Assembly: GCA_009599575.1 (NCBI GenBank)
Contig: VWND01000004.1
Location: 1,418,001 to 1,482,000, forward strand
Source of the DNA: Blumeriella jaapii
Lineage: Eukaryota > Ascomycota > Leotiomycetes > Helotiales > Drepanopezizaceae
Direction of reading: 5' to 3'
DNA length: 64,000 bases
The notes beneath the pieces are model-generated. The model saw nothing but the letters and a program-made list of their open reading frames with translations. It made no database searches and was not told the origin of the DNA. Below, one piece after another: positions 37,077 through 50,092 of this stretch. Every line of letters starts with the position of its first letter. The first letter of the stretch is position 1. Position numbers and translations under genes: made by a program.

Positions 37077-37081
37077 TATGT

Positions 37082-37188
37082 ACGCCTTTTACTAGAAATA
37101 TAAAAGGTAAAAATCAGTTTGATTATTAACTTAATTTTATTTAAGTTTTATTATTAAATTAGTATTTTCTTGCTTTTCAATTTTTATA
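37082..37188 (+). repeat. A3 5' LTR, right part
   Basis: Continues the A3 LTR after E (acgccttttactag...). Together with 30368-30674 it totals 414 bp, the same as the 3' LTR. These inner bases are strongly altered, while the same segment at 49980-50087 is nearly pristine. Confidence 0.92.
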
Positions 37189-37389
37189 TTTTAGTTTTTC
37201 TATTTACCGGAACAGCAGTTCGATATTATTAAAACAACCTTTTATTATATTATTATATTATATCGTTATTATCGATATTATAGCTTTTCGCATTCGCAGC
37301 GAACAGGCATTTTTAGCTACTTAAAAAGACTTAACGCCTTCGGCTGCTTAAGAAAACCCCGTATTATCGTTTCTCTTAACGTTACTAAT

Positions 37390-37847
37390 TTTATTAAAAA
37401 TCGAAAATACTCCACTATCAGGGCGCGACGACTTTCCAATTTTTTTTATTTAAAAAATTACTAAAAAAGGCCACGTTCAAAGCGATTCGGAAGAATTTTT
37501 TACCGAAACTCTGATTTATCTGGCTAATAAACGAATCCGCGCCGAATAAAAAAAAAACAATAAACGTAAAAAAGTAAAAAAAATACGAATTAAAATAAAA
37601 CAAAAAAAAACCGAAAAAAAATTCTACGAAACAATTAAAAAATTCGAAAAAGTCAAAAAACGCCGAAACGAATTCCGAAAGAAAATTAAACAATTCTAAT
37701 AAAAACTTAACGCTTTCGAAAATATCGAAAAAAAAAATTTATATTTTTTAATATCGTCCCAATTAAGAAAAAACAAAAAATAATTTAAGCCGGCGATTAT
37801 TATAAAATATTCTCGAAGTATTACGATAACAATACTTATTAAAAACG
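37390..37847 (+). pseudogene. A3 gag, N-terminal coiled-coil part
   Basis: Lys/Glu-rich coiled coil matching A1 5755-6230. It is interrupted at 37852 by B1 (TSD attta) and resumes at 43852. The minus-strand frame 37418-37693 is its shadow. Confidence 0.78.
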
Positions 37848-37852
37848 ATTTA

Positions 37853-38024
37853 TATAAGGGGATAAAACGTCAGTCGTTGGTCACGTGGTCCGAAAGTCAC
37901 GTTGTTATTACGTAACATCGGAGCCCGCACACATTATATCTTAGACTTCGCAACACTTCTAACTTAAAACCTCGTAATCAATGCAATTTATCTACGAACC
38001 TTCTGCTCGTTCGCACCTCTGACA
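37853..38024 (+). repeat. B1 5' LTR (172 bp)
   Basis: Starts tataaggggataaaacgtc and ends cgcacctctgaca. One CACGTG remains at 37882-37887; the second site is altered to tacgta. Confidence 0.94.
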
Positions 38025-38039
38025 TATTAACTACCAAAC

Positions 38040-39510
38040 CTTTTTAACATTTTTATTTTAGTTTTCGAGCTAAAAAAGCCTGCCAATTCTGTTTTGCTTT
38101 TGCGCATACAAAGAATCAACAAATCTTATCGCGATAACAACCTTCACGACCTTTTAAAAATAACTCTTACGATACGAAACCACGAAACGACAACCCTTTC
38201 TAATATAAAACCCATATTTAAAAAACTCCGTTCTGCTTTTACTTATATTCCGAAATAAAATACATTTCACGCTTCTTTTTTAACGAGCTATATCGGACCA
38301 TCTCAAATTGTCGGAACCTTTTAATTGCTTTATTTTAAAGCATTTTAAATACCCCGACCAAATCGTCGCCGCTTTAATCGCTAATACGAAAGCTTATTTT
38401 CGCGAAATCCTCGATATCTTTACCTACGTAGTAAAACAAAACGATATAATAATATCGCTCAAAGCCAAACTAAATAATTTAATTTAAAAAAATTAAATGT
38501 TTAAACGGTATAATACTAAAAAAAAAAAAAACATTTAAAAAAAAAAAAAAAATTTAAAACTACGAAGCCGAACTTATTAACTTCCGAAAACAAGCTTCTG
38601 TCAGCCAAAATACCATACCGAATATTTCAAACACAAAAAAAAAAAACGCCTGTCTTTTCCGACCCCGATAAATTCACAAGTTCGGACGGCACCGGCAACG
38701 TTACGAAGCATTTTACCACCTTTTTTCAAAATATAATCCTAAAGTTCCGTTTTAATCAAAACTGGTATACGACCGAATAAAATCGTATAAATTACTTTTT
38801 CTCCCGCCTTTCCGATACAATCAAAAGCGCTTTACAAAAAGATTTACGTACGAACGACATTTTTTTTTACTTAATTATTGTAAAAATAATTTAAATCCTA
38901 TAATAATCGTTCGGCGTTTTTAACTAATAAGCAGATACATCCAAAAAAATTCTGTTTTTTAAGCAAAGTAATTAATTATTATTTATCTTTTTTTTCACTT
39001 GGCTAAAAATTAAAAACCATATTAAATTCAATAATAAAGCCGCTATCGTTATTCTGCGCGAAATTTTTTATTTTAATATAATTATCCGTTTGTCGTATAT
39101 CAACCCTTTTGATTTAAAAACCGATCTTATTAGTTTTTGCGCCCAAATACGCGAAACCGATACCGTTCTTCGATAATTAAATCCCAATTATTACAAAACC
39201 GAAAGCCGTAATACGAAAATTATTTTTTCCGCTTTTATATTCAAAACTGCTATTACGACTATTATTCAAAGCGATCTTATAAATTTTAGCGCTACTTAAA
39301 TCAAAGCAATTATATAAACCGCAGCCGATATAACCAAAAACAAACGTTTAATAAATAATGCCGAAAAGTTAGCTCGCCGAATTTACTTTTTTGCTAATAA
39401 TTTTTGCTTTTAATATATTAACGATAAACACCGCGCTGCTAATTGCCCCGACTCTTTTTAAATCAAAAAAGCTAAAGCCGAAGCAAAAAAGTCGGAAAAC
39501 TGACTGTTTT
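38040..39510 (+). pseudogene. B1 gag with zinc knuckle, degraded
   Basis: Aligns with B2 gag. The capsid stretch with FNNKAAIVILRE is near 39020-39060, and zinc-knuckle remains are near 39400-39450. Many stops, from CAA/CAG and TGG codons. Confidence 0.75.
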
Positions 39511-39591
39511 AATAATTATTACTATTAAAAACCTTTAAAAAATAAATTAAAAATATCTGTTTTAAACGGCGTTCCGAAATCATATTTAATA

Positions 39592-39960
39592 TTGCTTTAT
39601 ATTATAACTACTAATAGTACATATATCAAAACCTACTTTTTAAACGACTCCGAAGCTACCGATAATTTTATTAACCATTTTTTCGTACAACACTACGAAT
39701 TAACCCCTGTTTTATTTACCAACCCACGTAAACTTACCGTAATTAACGGACGTTCTTTCACTTACGGCGACGTTACTTATCAAGTCTTTTTTTAAATTAA
39801 TACCGCCCGCCATACCGAACGAATTACAGCTTTTATTATAACATTAAAAAAATACGACCTTATTTTAAGCAAATCTTAATTTAAAACATACAACCCCTAT
39901 ATTAATTAAACTACGAATACCTTTTGCTTCAATTTAAACTTCTGCCGTTCCAATTATCTA
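39592..39960 (+). pseudogene. B1 retropepsin-like protease
   Basis: The first 67 residues are open and the best preserved Gyp-B protease. The active site reads LNDSEATDNFIN. The tail continues after a stop to the NTFCFNLNFC region. Glu in place of the active-site Gly recurs in every copy. Confidence 0.82.
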
Positions 39961-40259
39961 CTTCAGAACTTTTATCAATTAATTATTTCAGATTTAATTC
40001 AAAAACGCCACTTTTATAAATCAATCGTTTAATCAGCCCCTCCTCGCCGTACAAAAGCTACTGCTTTTAATATCTTATCCTCCCAGCCCGAAATCGAAGT
40101 ATTTTTAGCCTCATTATACGAAATCGACCAACGTTTACAAAAACTCGGCGCTATAATTAAAAACGATCCCAACTTTGCATCACCAAAAGTAAAAATAAAC
40201 CAATTACGAAAAAAAAAACTTTTTTAAGCTAAACGACAACACTTATCAACTGAATTTTA

Positions 40260-41730
40260 TCTCGCTAAAATCTTTTTAAAAAATATTCGTTTAGCCCTTT
40301 AAACCAAACCGCCAATCGACCTCCGAATAAAACTCTCTCAATACTATCATTACCATTTGGCCGCTTTCGACCTTATTAAAATTAATAAATTTGCGCTTTA
40401 TAAAAAAAGCATTAATCATACGATAAAACTCCGTTTTAACGCAATACTTCTACACGGTCTTTTATATAATATATTAATTAACGAATTTTAAGTTTTACGC
40501 AAGTTTCTGAAGAAAAACCTCGAAAAAAGCTGAATTCGAACTAGCTTCTTCCCCGCCGCCTTTCCAATCCTATTTGTAAAAAAGCCAAAAAGCGAATTAC
40601 GTTTTTGCGTCGATTACAAAACTCTTAACGCTATAATAATTAAAAACCGGTATTTTTTGCTATTAGTTTAAAAAACACTTTCTCGACTAAACAAAGCGAA
40701 ATTCTATATTAAACTTAACGTTTTTGCCGCTTTTAACAAAATTCGTATAAAAAAAGGCTATAAATAGCTTACTGCGTTTAATACGAAATACGGTTTATTC
40801 GAATCGTTGATTATGCCCTTCGGTTTATACAACGCCCCTGCCATTTTTTAATTCCGTATAAACGATATTTTACGACCTTATTTAAATATCTTTTATATAG
40901 CTTATATAAACGATATTTTAATTTATTCAAACGATTTTCAAAAACATAAAAAACATATTATCTTCGTTTTTTAAACTTTTTCCGACGCTAGCCTGTAATT
41001 AAATATAAAAAAATACGAATTTAAAATTTAAAAAGTCGTTTACCTAAAAATAATTATTTCTACTACTAAAATCAAAATAAACCTTAAAAAATTAGAAACT
41101 ATTACTAGCTGAAACCCTTTTTTCAACGTCAAAAACGTATAAGCGTTTTTAGATTTTGCAAATTTCTACCGACGTTTTATTAAAGATTTCTTTCGCATCG
41201 TTATTCCTTTAGTAAATCTAACGAAAAAAAACATTAAATAAAACTTTAATAATAATTGTATTAAAGCTTTCGAATTTCTTAAATCAGCTTTTATTATTAT
41301 ATTTATATTATTTTATTTTAATTCTAATAAAAAGATTTTCGTTAAAACCGACGCTTTTGACTACGTCTTTTTAAAAATCTTTTTTTAAAAAAACAATACA
41401 AAAATGCTTTATCCAATCGCGTTTATATTAAAAAAGTTCGATTCAGCCGAATGCAACTACGAGATTTATAATAAAAAACTTTTCGCTATTATACGTTGCT
41501 TCGAAAATTAGCGAGCCGAATTACAAAAAGCTGCCTATCTAATTCGTATATTTATAAACCACCGAAATTTAAAATATTTTATAATAATTAAATAATTTAA
41601 CCGACGTTAAATACGATAAAACGAGTTTTTAGCTGATTTTAATTTTATAATCATTTTTAAACCTGGAAAACAAAGCGATAAACTTGATTTTTTGACCCGA
41701 CGTTTTCAAAATCTTTCTTAAAACTTTTCA
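40260..41730 (+). pseudogene. B1 reverse transcriptase and RNase H, degraded
   Basis: RT motifs [12 protein letters not shown] (about 40600) and KFYIKLN (about 40700). The catalytic site YINDILIY is at 40903-40926, and the connection [12 protein letters not shown] near 41155-41190. RNase H includes VKTDAFDYVF near 41340 and [14 protein letters not shown] near 41470-41510. Confidence 0.87.
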
Positions 41731-41889
41731 AACGAAAAAATTCAGTTCCAAAACCAAGCTTTTTTCAAAAAACATTATCTAACTGAAATTTTAAACGCCT
41801 TTCCAATTTTGCTAAAACTAATATCCGAAGCGAACGACGAAAAGCTTTTACGACTTTTAAATAAATATTATTTTATTAACAAGTTATAA

Positions 41890-43360
41890 ATCGTTATCAA
41901 AAAAAAAATGCTTAAACCAAAAAGTATTTCGAAATCCAAAACGTTACAACTTTTTAAATACGTTATACGCAATAACAAATTGTATTTCCGAAACCGATTT
42001 TACGTTTCCGATATACCGAATTTAAACGTTTTTATTCGTACCTGGCTTTTATAAATAATCTATAATTTAATAAAAACAAGCCATTTTAGCAAAAACAAAT
42101 TTTACGAAATTATTAATAAAAATTATTATTAATTATTAGTTTCCGAAAATTGCAAAAAATTTGTTCGCAATTGCAACGGCTGTTTTCGCAATACAAGCAC
42201 TAATCAACGCTATTAAAAACTTTTTAAATTTTTACCTATTTTTTTACGCCGTTAAAATCATATATCGGTCGATTTTATAAACCTTTTTCCAATAAAAAAG
42301 CATAAAAATCGAAATAATCTAATTATAATAATAATTTATCGCTTTATCAAAAAACGATATTATACAGCCTGTTATACAGCTATAAAAACGACAGATTTAG
42401 CCAAATTGTTTTATAGAAATATTTAGCGTTTATATGATTTTCCCGATTTTATAATTTCAAACCGAAATTCCTTATTTGTTTTATAATTCTGAAAAGCTAT
42501 TAATCACCGTCTCGGAACTAATATTACGCTATTTATCAGCTTTTACTTCGAAACAAACGGCCAAACCGAAAACGCGAACGCTTATTTATTGTTTTATTTA
42601 AAACAATTCGTCGAATACGTCTAAAGAAATTAAGAAAACTGATTTCTTCTAGCTAAATTCGCAGCGAATAACGCTGTAAATATTTCCATCGGAATTTCCT
42701 TTTTTTACGCTAACAAAAGCTTTTATTCCCGAATAAGCTTTTTTTTATTTAAGCTTATCCTAGGTTTTATTTTACGTATTTTGCGAATAGCAAATACGAA
42801 AAAAAAAAACGATTTCGCCGATAAAATAAAAAAATTAAAATTATTTTTACGTATAAATCTGATTTTAGCGTTAGCCGACCAAAAATACTATTTTAATTAA
42901 CAACGCCAACCAGCTTTTGCTTATAAAATTAGAAATACCCGTTTTTTAACAAACGTAATATAATTTTTACCAAATCAGTTAAAAAACTAAATAATAAATT
43001 CTACGATTTTTACAAAATCGCCGAAGTTTTAAATTCTTATAATTATAAGCTGAAATTATTTTTCGAACAAAAACTATTACATTCTGTTTTCTATACCAAT
43101 CTGCTTAAACCTGCTTATAACGATCCTTTTCCAAAGCAAAAAAACCTCTTTTTCCCATCTGTTTTTATCGACGCAAACGAAAGCTTGCTATAAGTTATAA
43201 ACGCCATTTTTAATTTTAAACGAAACCCCAATTTTTTTTATTTAATATAATAACGTGGCTATAACGCCGAAAACCAATTTTAAAAATTATTAAAAAACGT
43301 TATTAACGCATACAATTTTATAACAGAATTCGCTATCCGTTTTTTCCAAAAGCTTCATCC
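41890..43360 (+). pseudogene. B1 integrase and chromodomain, degraded
   Basis: The zinc-binding region keeps NCNGCFRNT (CxxC pair, about 42165). The core has SVDFI (about 42260) and ETNGQTENANAY (about 42550). The SH3-like part ends with SVFYTNLLKPAYND near 43085. The chromodomain remnant GYNAENQF, then LKNVINAYNFI, is at about 43255-43325. Confidence 0.87.
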
Positions 43361-43679
43361 GATCAAATCAAAACTAGCTAAAATCAAAATTATTAACAAA
43401 AAATATATTAAATCGATAAATAACAAAAATAAGCTTTTACCATTAAAAAAGCTTTTACAACTGTTACCAAACACAAAACGATTATTACTAATTTCTCCCC
43501 TATTGCAAAAACATCAGTTATTCTGCTTCCGAAACTAAAAAAGCCTGCTTTTTTTTTTTCTACTATTCCAGCCGAACCTCGTATTCGTTTACAAATACGC
43601 TTTGCGAACGAAGTTCGATTTATAGAAATAAATTCCGACGACGAAAAAATTAAATAAAAAAATAGAAAAAAAAACTATA

Positions 43680-43851
43680 TATAAAAAAATAAAACGTTAG
43701 TCGTTGGTCACGTGGTCCGAAGATTACGTTGTTATCACGTGACATCGGAGCCCGCACATACTGTATCTTAGACTTCGCAACACTTCTAATTTAGAACCTC
43801 GTAGTTAATGCAATTCATCTACGAACCTTCTGCTCGTTCGCACCCCTGACA
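43680..43851 (+). repeat. B1 3' LTR (172 bp)
   Basis: Inner end reduced to tataaaaaaataaaacg; outer end intact (cgcacccctgaca). Confidence 0.94.
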
Positions 43852-43856
43852 ATTTA

Positions 43857-45110
43857 GCATTTTTTTTAAATATATTATATCTTTTGTAAAAAACACAGCG
43901 AATTCGAGCCGAAAAATATTAAAAATAAAAGACTTTTTAATATATCGAAAAAAAAATACTAAAAAAACTTAATTTTTTATTCGACGTGCAAAGCGAAGTT
44001 TCCGCCAAAATAGAAAAATAATATTTAATATTAATTAAAAAAAAATTAACGCTTGTATTTTAGCTTTCGACGATAAAATAGAAAAAAAGTAAACCGGATA
44101 CGAACGACGTTTTACGAATATTCGAATTATATAAAACGATTTTAAAAAATAAATATTAAACTTTTTAATAAATGCGGAAAATCGAGAAATCGCGGCTTCG
44201 AATTTATACGATAAAACGAAATAAAAAAAGTATAAATCAATTAACGATTTCGTTGCTTATTTAAATAATTTCGAATAGCAATTGCAAATAATAAACGATA
44301 CGACTAAAAAAAAAATGCTTTTCGTAAAACTCCGATCTACTTTTCGAAAAGAAATTATTAAACGAAATAATACTGCAATTATAAGCTCGTACGAAAAATT
44401 AATATTAATCGCTCGTCATATCGAAAATACTAATAAAATTATCAACGACGAAACGAAAAATAATAAACGATAAAACGAACGTAAAAAAAAAAAAAAAAAA
44501 AAAAAAAACTTATATTTACGATTAAAATTTAAAAGCTAAAACAAATATATACCGTTCTCGATTCGAAAATAATCCTTTAAAATCCTAGAATTTTTAACGA
44601 TTTTTTTTATTTTTCGAAATATAATCGCTGTTAAAAAATAGAGCATCGTATAGCCAATTGTTTAAAAGTCGAATATTATAAATATAATAAAAAAAAATAT
44701 ATAATTTTAAATTGTTCCGAAGCTAATAAATCTAAAAATTCGGAAAAAGCTTTCGCTCGATTTTAATTTCGTCGCTGCTAATAAAATCGAACGAAAAAAA
44801 AAAGCAAAAAAAAATAATTTCAGTCGAAATTAAAAAAGCCAAAAGCGAAATTCGTACGAAACGAGCTTTTATCGATTGCGGCGCGAAGAAAAACTGCGTA
44901 ATTCAAAAGTTATGAATTAAATATAAATAAAAACCAATTTAAAAACGTATTAATTTATCTACGATTAAAAAAAAAAAAAATTTTATTTACGATACGCATA
45001 CGCAATTTATTCGCGCTATTAATAATTATAAAATAATTAAAAAAATACAAAGCGATTTCGTAATTTATAATATAAATATCCTAAGAGTTTTATTTATTTT
45101 AAGATTTTTT
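43857..45110 (+). pseudogene. A3 gag C-terminal part, zinc knuckles and protease, degraded
   Basis: Gag resumes after B1; the piece 44282-44473 is the capsid C-terminus. An A26 run at 44483-44508 replaces the Lys/Arg-rich stretch. Zinc knuckle remains are at about 44600-44700. The protease active site near 44874-44900 reads IDCGAKKNC. Confidence 0.75.
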
Positions 45111-45389
45111 TGGTTGCGAAATATCGACCCCGTTATAAGCTTTCGAATTAAATCGTAGCGATATCCAATCGAACGCTTATAGCTTAATTTCGTTATAATT
45201 AAACGTTTTAAAAAAAAATTCAATAAAAAGCAAGCGTTTTGTATCGTTTTAAAAAAAGCTATTAAAAAACAGCATTAATTACTTTTCAAATACGACCATT
45301 ACGCCGACGTATTTAACGATACCGCCGCGATTATTCTAGCTTTTTATTATTTTATAAAATATCGAATAAATCTCGCGGAAAAAAAAGAT

Positions 45390-47050
45390 TTTTTTTAGAA
45401 ACCAATCTATTTTTTGTCGGAATTTAAACTTATCGAATTACGCGAATATTTCGATTCGAATTTAAAAAAAAGCTGAATAAAAAAATTTATTAGCTTTGCC
45501 GGCGCACCGATAATATTTATATCGAAAAAAAACGGAAGTTTACGATTATACGTCGATTATAAAAATCTAAACGCAGTTACGATTAAAAATCGAATTTTTC
45601 TATCTTTTATAAGCGAAATTTTAAATCGTTTAAAAAAAGCTAAAATATTTATTAAGCTAAATTTTATTTAGGCGTATTATCGCTTTCGAATAAAAAAAGA
45701 AAATAAATAGAAAACTGCGTTTCGCATTCGTTACGAACACTTCGAATACTACGTATTATTTTTCGGCTTTTCGAACGCATTAGCAATTTTTTAAGCGTAT
45801 ATTAATTAAGTTTTAATCGATTTAATAAATATTACGTATATAATTTATTTCGACGATATTTTAATATTTTCCGAAAACTCCGACGATTATAAACGCGGTA
45901 AAAATTTTTTTCGAAAAACTTCGTATTAATAAATTTTACGAAAATCTGAAAAAATATATTTTTAATACGAATACGATTAAATTTCTAAGCTTCGTCGTTA
46001 TTTCTACGAAAATTAAAATAAACCTAAAAAAAATAAATAATATTCGGAAATAATCTTTTTTTATTACGTGGCGAGATATTTAAATATTTTTAGGTTTTAC
46101 CAACTTTTACAAACGTTTTATTAAGAATTACGCTAAGCTTTGCCGATTTATTACAAATCTTTTAAAAAAAATGCAACGAAAGAAAATATCGGACTTTTTT
46201 CGTTTTTTATTCGAAGCGAAAATCGCTTTTTTGCTTTTAAAAAAAAAATTTGCTAAACACCGATTTTACGCTATTTCGACTTTCGATTAAAAATTTAAAT
46301 CGAAACAAACGCTTCGAAATTCGCTATAAACGAAATATTATTCTAATTATTCGAAAATAATGCGAAAGCACGTTAATATCCTATCGCGTATTATTCGAAA
46401 AAGCTTTTTTTTATAAAACAAAAATACAAAATCCACGACGCTAAGCTAATAATTATAATTTACGCTTTTAAATAATAGAACTAATATTTACGTAGCGCTT
46501 CCGACGTTATTATTATACGTATAAATTATTATAATCTGAAATACTTTTTTACGAAAAAACGTTTAAACGGACGCCAAGCGAAATGGGCCGACGAATTAGC
46601 TAAATACGATTTTGCAATCGAATATAAAATAAAAGTTTTTAATCCGGCGAATAGTTTTTTTTCGCCGGCCAGATTTAAAAAAAGATTTAAAAAAAATAAC
46701 GAACAGTTGCCTACGTTATATCGTAAATTAAAACTAGCTTATTTAAGAAATTTTAAAATATTTTTCGCAATAAAAACACGTTTAAAATCGAAGTATAAAT
46801 TATTTCGCGCCGATAAGTATTCGAAGCTTTTATTAACGAAATCAAAAAGTAAAAAGCAAGCGGAAAAAAGCCAAATAAAAAGCTTTTTCGCCGGATTGTT
46901 TTTTATTAATATTATTAATTGCAAACAATATATATTACGAAGCGTAGCCGCTGTATTATTACAATCCGAAACGGTTAATAATAAATTAGCAAAACCGATT
47001 TATAAAATTATTTTTGAATTATAAAAATCTAATTTTTTTATATTATAAAA
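45390..47050 (+). pseudogene. A3 reverse transcriptase, RNase H and linker, degraded
   Basis: RT with LRLYVDYKNLNAVTIKN (about 45540-45590), KIFIKLN and intact YFDDILIF (about 45845-45875). The thumb motif FTNFYKRFIKNYAKL is near 46095-46140. The linker to integrase (46707-47024) is open for 105 residues and rich in Lys. Confidence 0.88.
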
Positions 47051-47059
47051 AACGTACGA

Positions 47060-48150
47060 ATCGATTTCGCAAAGCAATCGAGCCGGATCCGAAAAACATT
47101 GGCGTATAAGCTAAAATAAATTATTACGTTACGAAAAACGTGCGTATATTCCGAATAAAAGCGTTATTAAAAGCGAAATATTAAAAATCAATTACGACGA
47201 TCCGACCGCCGGCTATTGAAATTTTCGGCGAACGATAAAATTGATTAAAAAAAAGTATTTTTGGCCTGGTTTACGAAGCGACGTAAAGCGTTACGTTAAT
47301 ACGTATAAAAAATATCAAAAAGGCAAATTTAAAAAGCACCGATCCTATAGCGAATTAATTTTTTTTTCGATTTTTACGAAACCTTAGGAAAAAATAATTA
47401 TAAATTTATTACGAATTTATTTTTTAATAAAAAACGAAATTGTATTTACGATTCGATACTCGTTATAATAAACCGATATACGAAGCTGTAGAAATATATA
47501 CCGATATAAAAAACGATTTCAATTTCAAATTTAATTAAAATATTTATATAATATATTTATAAAAATTTTAGCTGTTTTAAAAAAATTATTATAAACAAAA
47601 AGTTAGTTTTTATTAATAAATTCTGATTTTTAATAATATTTCATTTACAAATACGACGTCGATTAAATACCGCTTTTTATTTTTAAACCGATAATTAAAC
47701 AAAACGTTAAAATTAAGTTTTAGAATTTTATTTTCGTACGTATTGCGATTATCGACAAAACGATTAAGCTACGAAGCTTATTTTAGCCGAATTTACGTAT
47801 AATAATTCGATATACGCTTTTACGAATTTTACATTTTTTCGTATATTATACGGCTTTTATTTAAAATTTAATAGCAACGTCGAAAGCGACGTCGTAAAAA
47901 AAAAATACCGTCAGCGAAAAAACGAATTAAAATATTGCAAAAAAAAAAGAAAATATTTAATAAAAAATTAAAAAAAACCAACGCAAATTACAAAAGGTTT
48001 TACGACGCTAAATATAAAAAAACTAAATTTTAAATAAGCGATAAAATATTATTATCGATCAAAAACTATCGATAGCTGCGACTTTTTCGAAAACTTTCAA
48101 ATAAATATCTAAAGCTTTTTAAAATTAAACGAATTATATACGAGCACGGC
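47060..48150 (+). pseudogene. A3 integrase, degraded
   Basis: Zinc-binding end KKKYFWPGLRSDVKRYVNTY near 47240-47310. The core is heavily damaged, and a Lys-rich C-terminal helix lies near 47930-48000. From 48150 to 48630 the sequence matches the tails of A1 and A2 but shows no recognisable domain. Confidence 0.78.
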
Positions 48151-48631
48151 CAAGCTTATTAATTCGAGCTTTTTTTTTAATATCGTATTTATAATACTTT
48201 CTACGTTTTCTTATTAAAACCTTAGTAAAATCGGAACGATACCGAGCCGAAAAATAATATAATAAAATTTTAAAAATCCGAAAAATACAAAATTAAATTA
48301 ATACAAACTTATAAAAATACAAAAAAAAGCCGATATTATTTGGTACGATAAAAAAGTTATTTATTAAGCGAAAATTCGTAAAAGCCAGAAAACTATTTTA
48401 CGAACGCAAAAAAAATTGTAAAAAAATACTTAAAAAATATAATAAGGAATAGCAACGAAGCAATAACGAATACGCGTTGTAAAAGCAAAAAAAAAAAAAA
48501 AAACATTTAAAAAATTTTAAAATCGCCGTTAAAACGATTTATTATTCGTATTATTATTGTTATTTTTTTTTTTATTTTTATAGTTATTTTTTTCAAATTC
48601 AAAAGCAGCGGCAAATTAAAAAAAATTAATA

Positions 48632-49146
48632 TTAAACGAATTCGTAAAATATTCGATTTATTTTAGTTAAAACTTTTATAATAGCCGTAATCGAATTTTG
48701 AATTGCAATTACGATATTTTCGTAAAAATTCAGAATTTAATTTAACTGGTCAAAATAAATCCAAGCGACGTTTTCGAAACGTCGGAAAATACGTTTTATA
48801 TTAGCGTCGTTAAAAAAAAAGGCCGGCGCAGCCAAAGCTTTTAAAACAGCAGCAGCCGCCAAATCGGCAAAAGCGAACGCAGCAGCAGCAGCGGCAGTCC
48901 GAGCCGCGGCGCGATTCGTACGATTTCCGATTATTATAAAAGCCGAAACGTTATTTTTTTTAAATCGATTTATATAAGCGTCGTAAATAATAAAATTAAT
49001 AAAAGTTTTAATAAAAGCTTTGGCTTCGGCAGCAAAAAAAAAAAAAAAACGGCAGCGGCGGTGGCAATATCGAAACGATTTATAAAATCGTTAAGATCCG
49101 AAAAAAAAGTTTGCGCTTCGGCGGCGCGTACGGCAAAAACCTGTAA
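48632..49146 (-). pseudogene. Antisense ORF of Gyp-A, copy in A3 (frameshifted)
   Basis: Counterpart of 8143-8655. The frame is conserved over its length but has one TAA and a T-run (A16 at 49034-49049 on the plus strand) two bases longer than in A1/A2, which shifts the frame. Confidence 0.4.
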
Positions 49147-49673
49147 TTAATTAAAAGCGAATTCGAATAAAAGTTTAAAAGATTTACAAAAAAATATTAA
49201 ATATACGAAGTTTTACAGCGGTTGTATTTTACGCTAAAAAGCTCGAAAACGCAAAAAAGCAAAAAGGCCGCTGTAATACTTTCGCGTAAAATCAGGCGTA
49301 TATACCGAAAGCAAATAAAAATTAAAAGCATTTTAAAAGTTCGCGGCGAACGCGGCGAAAAGCAATTAATTAAAATAAAAAAAAACTGATAAAAAAAAAA
49401 AAAAAAAAAAAAAATTCCGAGCAGGAAAATTACGGCTATTTTAAGAAAAAAAGCCTTTTTAAACGAAAATACAAGCGCTACCGAAAACAAAAAAAACAAA
49501 ATAGCAAAACAGCTATAATTTACGACCGAAAGCGAAAAAAACAGTTATAATTTACGATCGAAAGCGAAAAAAACCGTACGTTATTTCGAAAGCGTAACGC
49601 ATATTATATACGAAAGCATACGCATAAAAAAATCAATCGCTTTTAGAAATCAAAGGCCTAAAAAAAAAAGTAA

Positions 49674-50087
49674 TATCAAAAACTAATATTACGTATATAA
49701 ATTAAATAATCCGCCAAAACCTTTTGCTTTTTATTAATCTTCGAATAATATTTTCTGCGAATAAACCGTAAAGGCCGGATAATATTATAAAAGCTGAAAA
49801 TAATATTTAAATAAAACATTTTATAAAAATAATTGCTAAAAAACCAATTATTAAAATTATATTAAAAAAAATTAAAAAAAGGTCGGAATAAAAGCTGGAA
49901 AAGCATATTAAATAAAATTCGTTTGGTTTCTTAAAAGATACTTTTTTCGAGGGTTCCATTTTTTTTTTTATATTTATACACGCCTTCTATTAGAAATATA
50001 AAAGGTAAAAATCAGTCTGACTATCAACCCAACCTTATCTGAGCTCTATTATCTGAACTAGTGTTTCCCTGCCTTTCAATTTTTACA
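49674..50087 (+). repeat. A3 3' LTR (414 bp)
   Basis: Starts tatcaaaaactaat and ends caatttttaca. The first 300 bp (inner) is heavily RIP-altered and the last 110 bp (outer) almost intact. The TSD cttat follows. Confidence 0.94.
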
Positions 50088-50092
50088 CTTAT

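Larger units (their letters stand above)
37853..43851 (+). mobile_element. Gyp-B copy 1 (B1), complete (5999 bp)
   Basis: Both LTRs are 172 bp, with perfect TSDs attta (37848-37852 and 43852-43856) in the gag of A3. The internal region has the full gag-pol order with a C-terminal chromodomain. Degraded throughout by transitions. Confidence 0.96.
30368..50087 (+). mobile_element. Gyp-A copy 3 (A3), complete, interrupted by E and B1
   Basis: Flanked by perfect TSDs cttat (30363-30367 and 50088-50092) in the D2 chromodomain. The 5' LTR is split by E (30368-30674 and 37082-37188) and gag by B1. Without these inserts the length matches A2. Internal order is the same as A1 and A2, in the opposite orientation. 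Confidence 0.95.
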
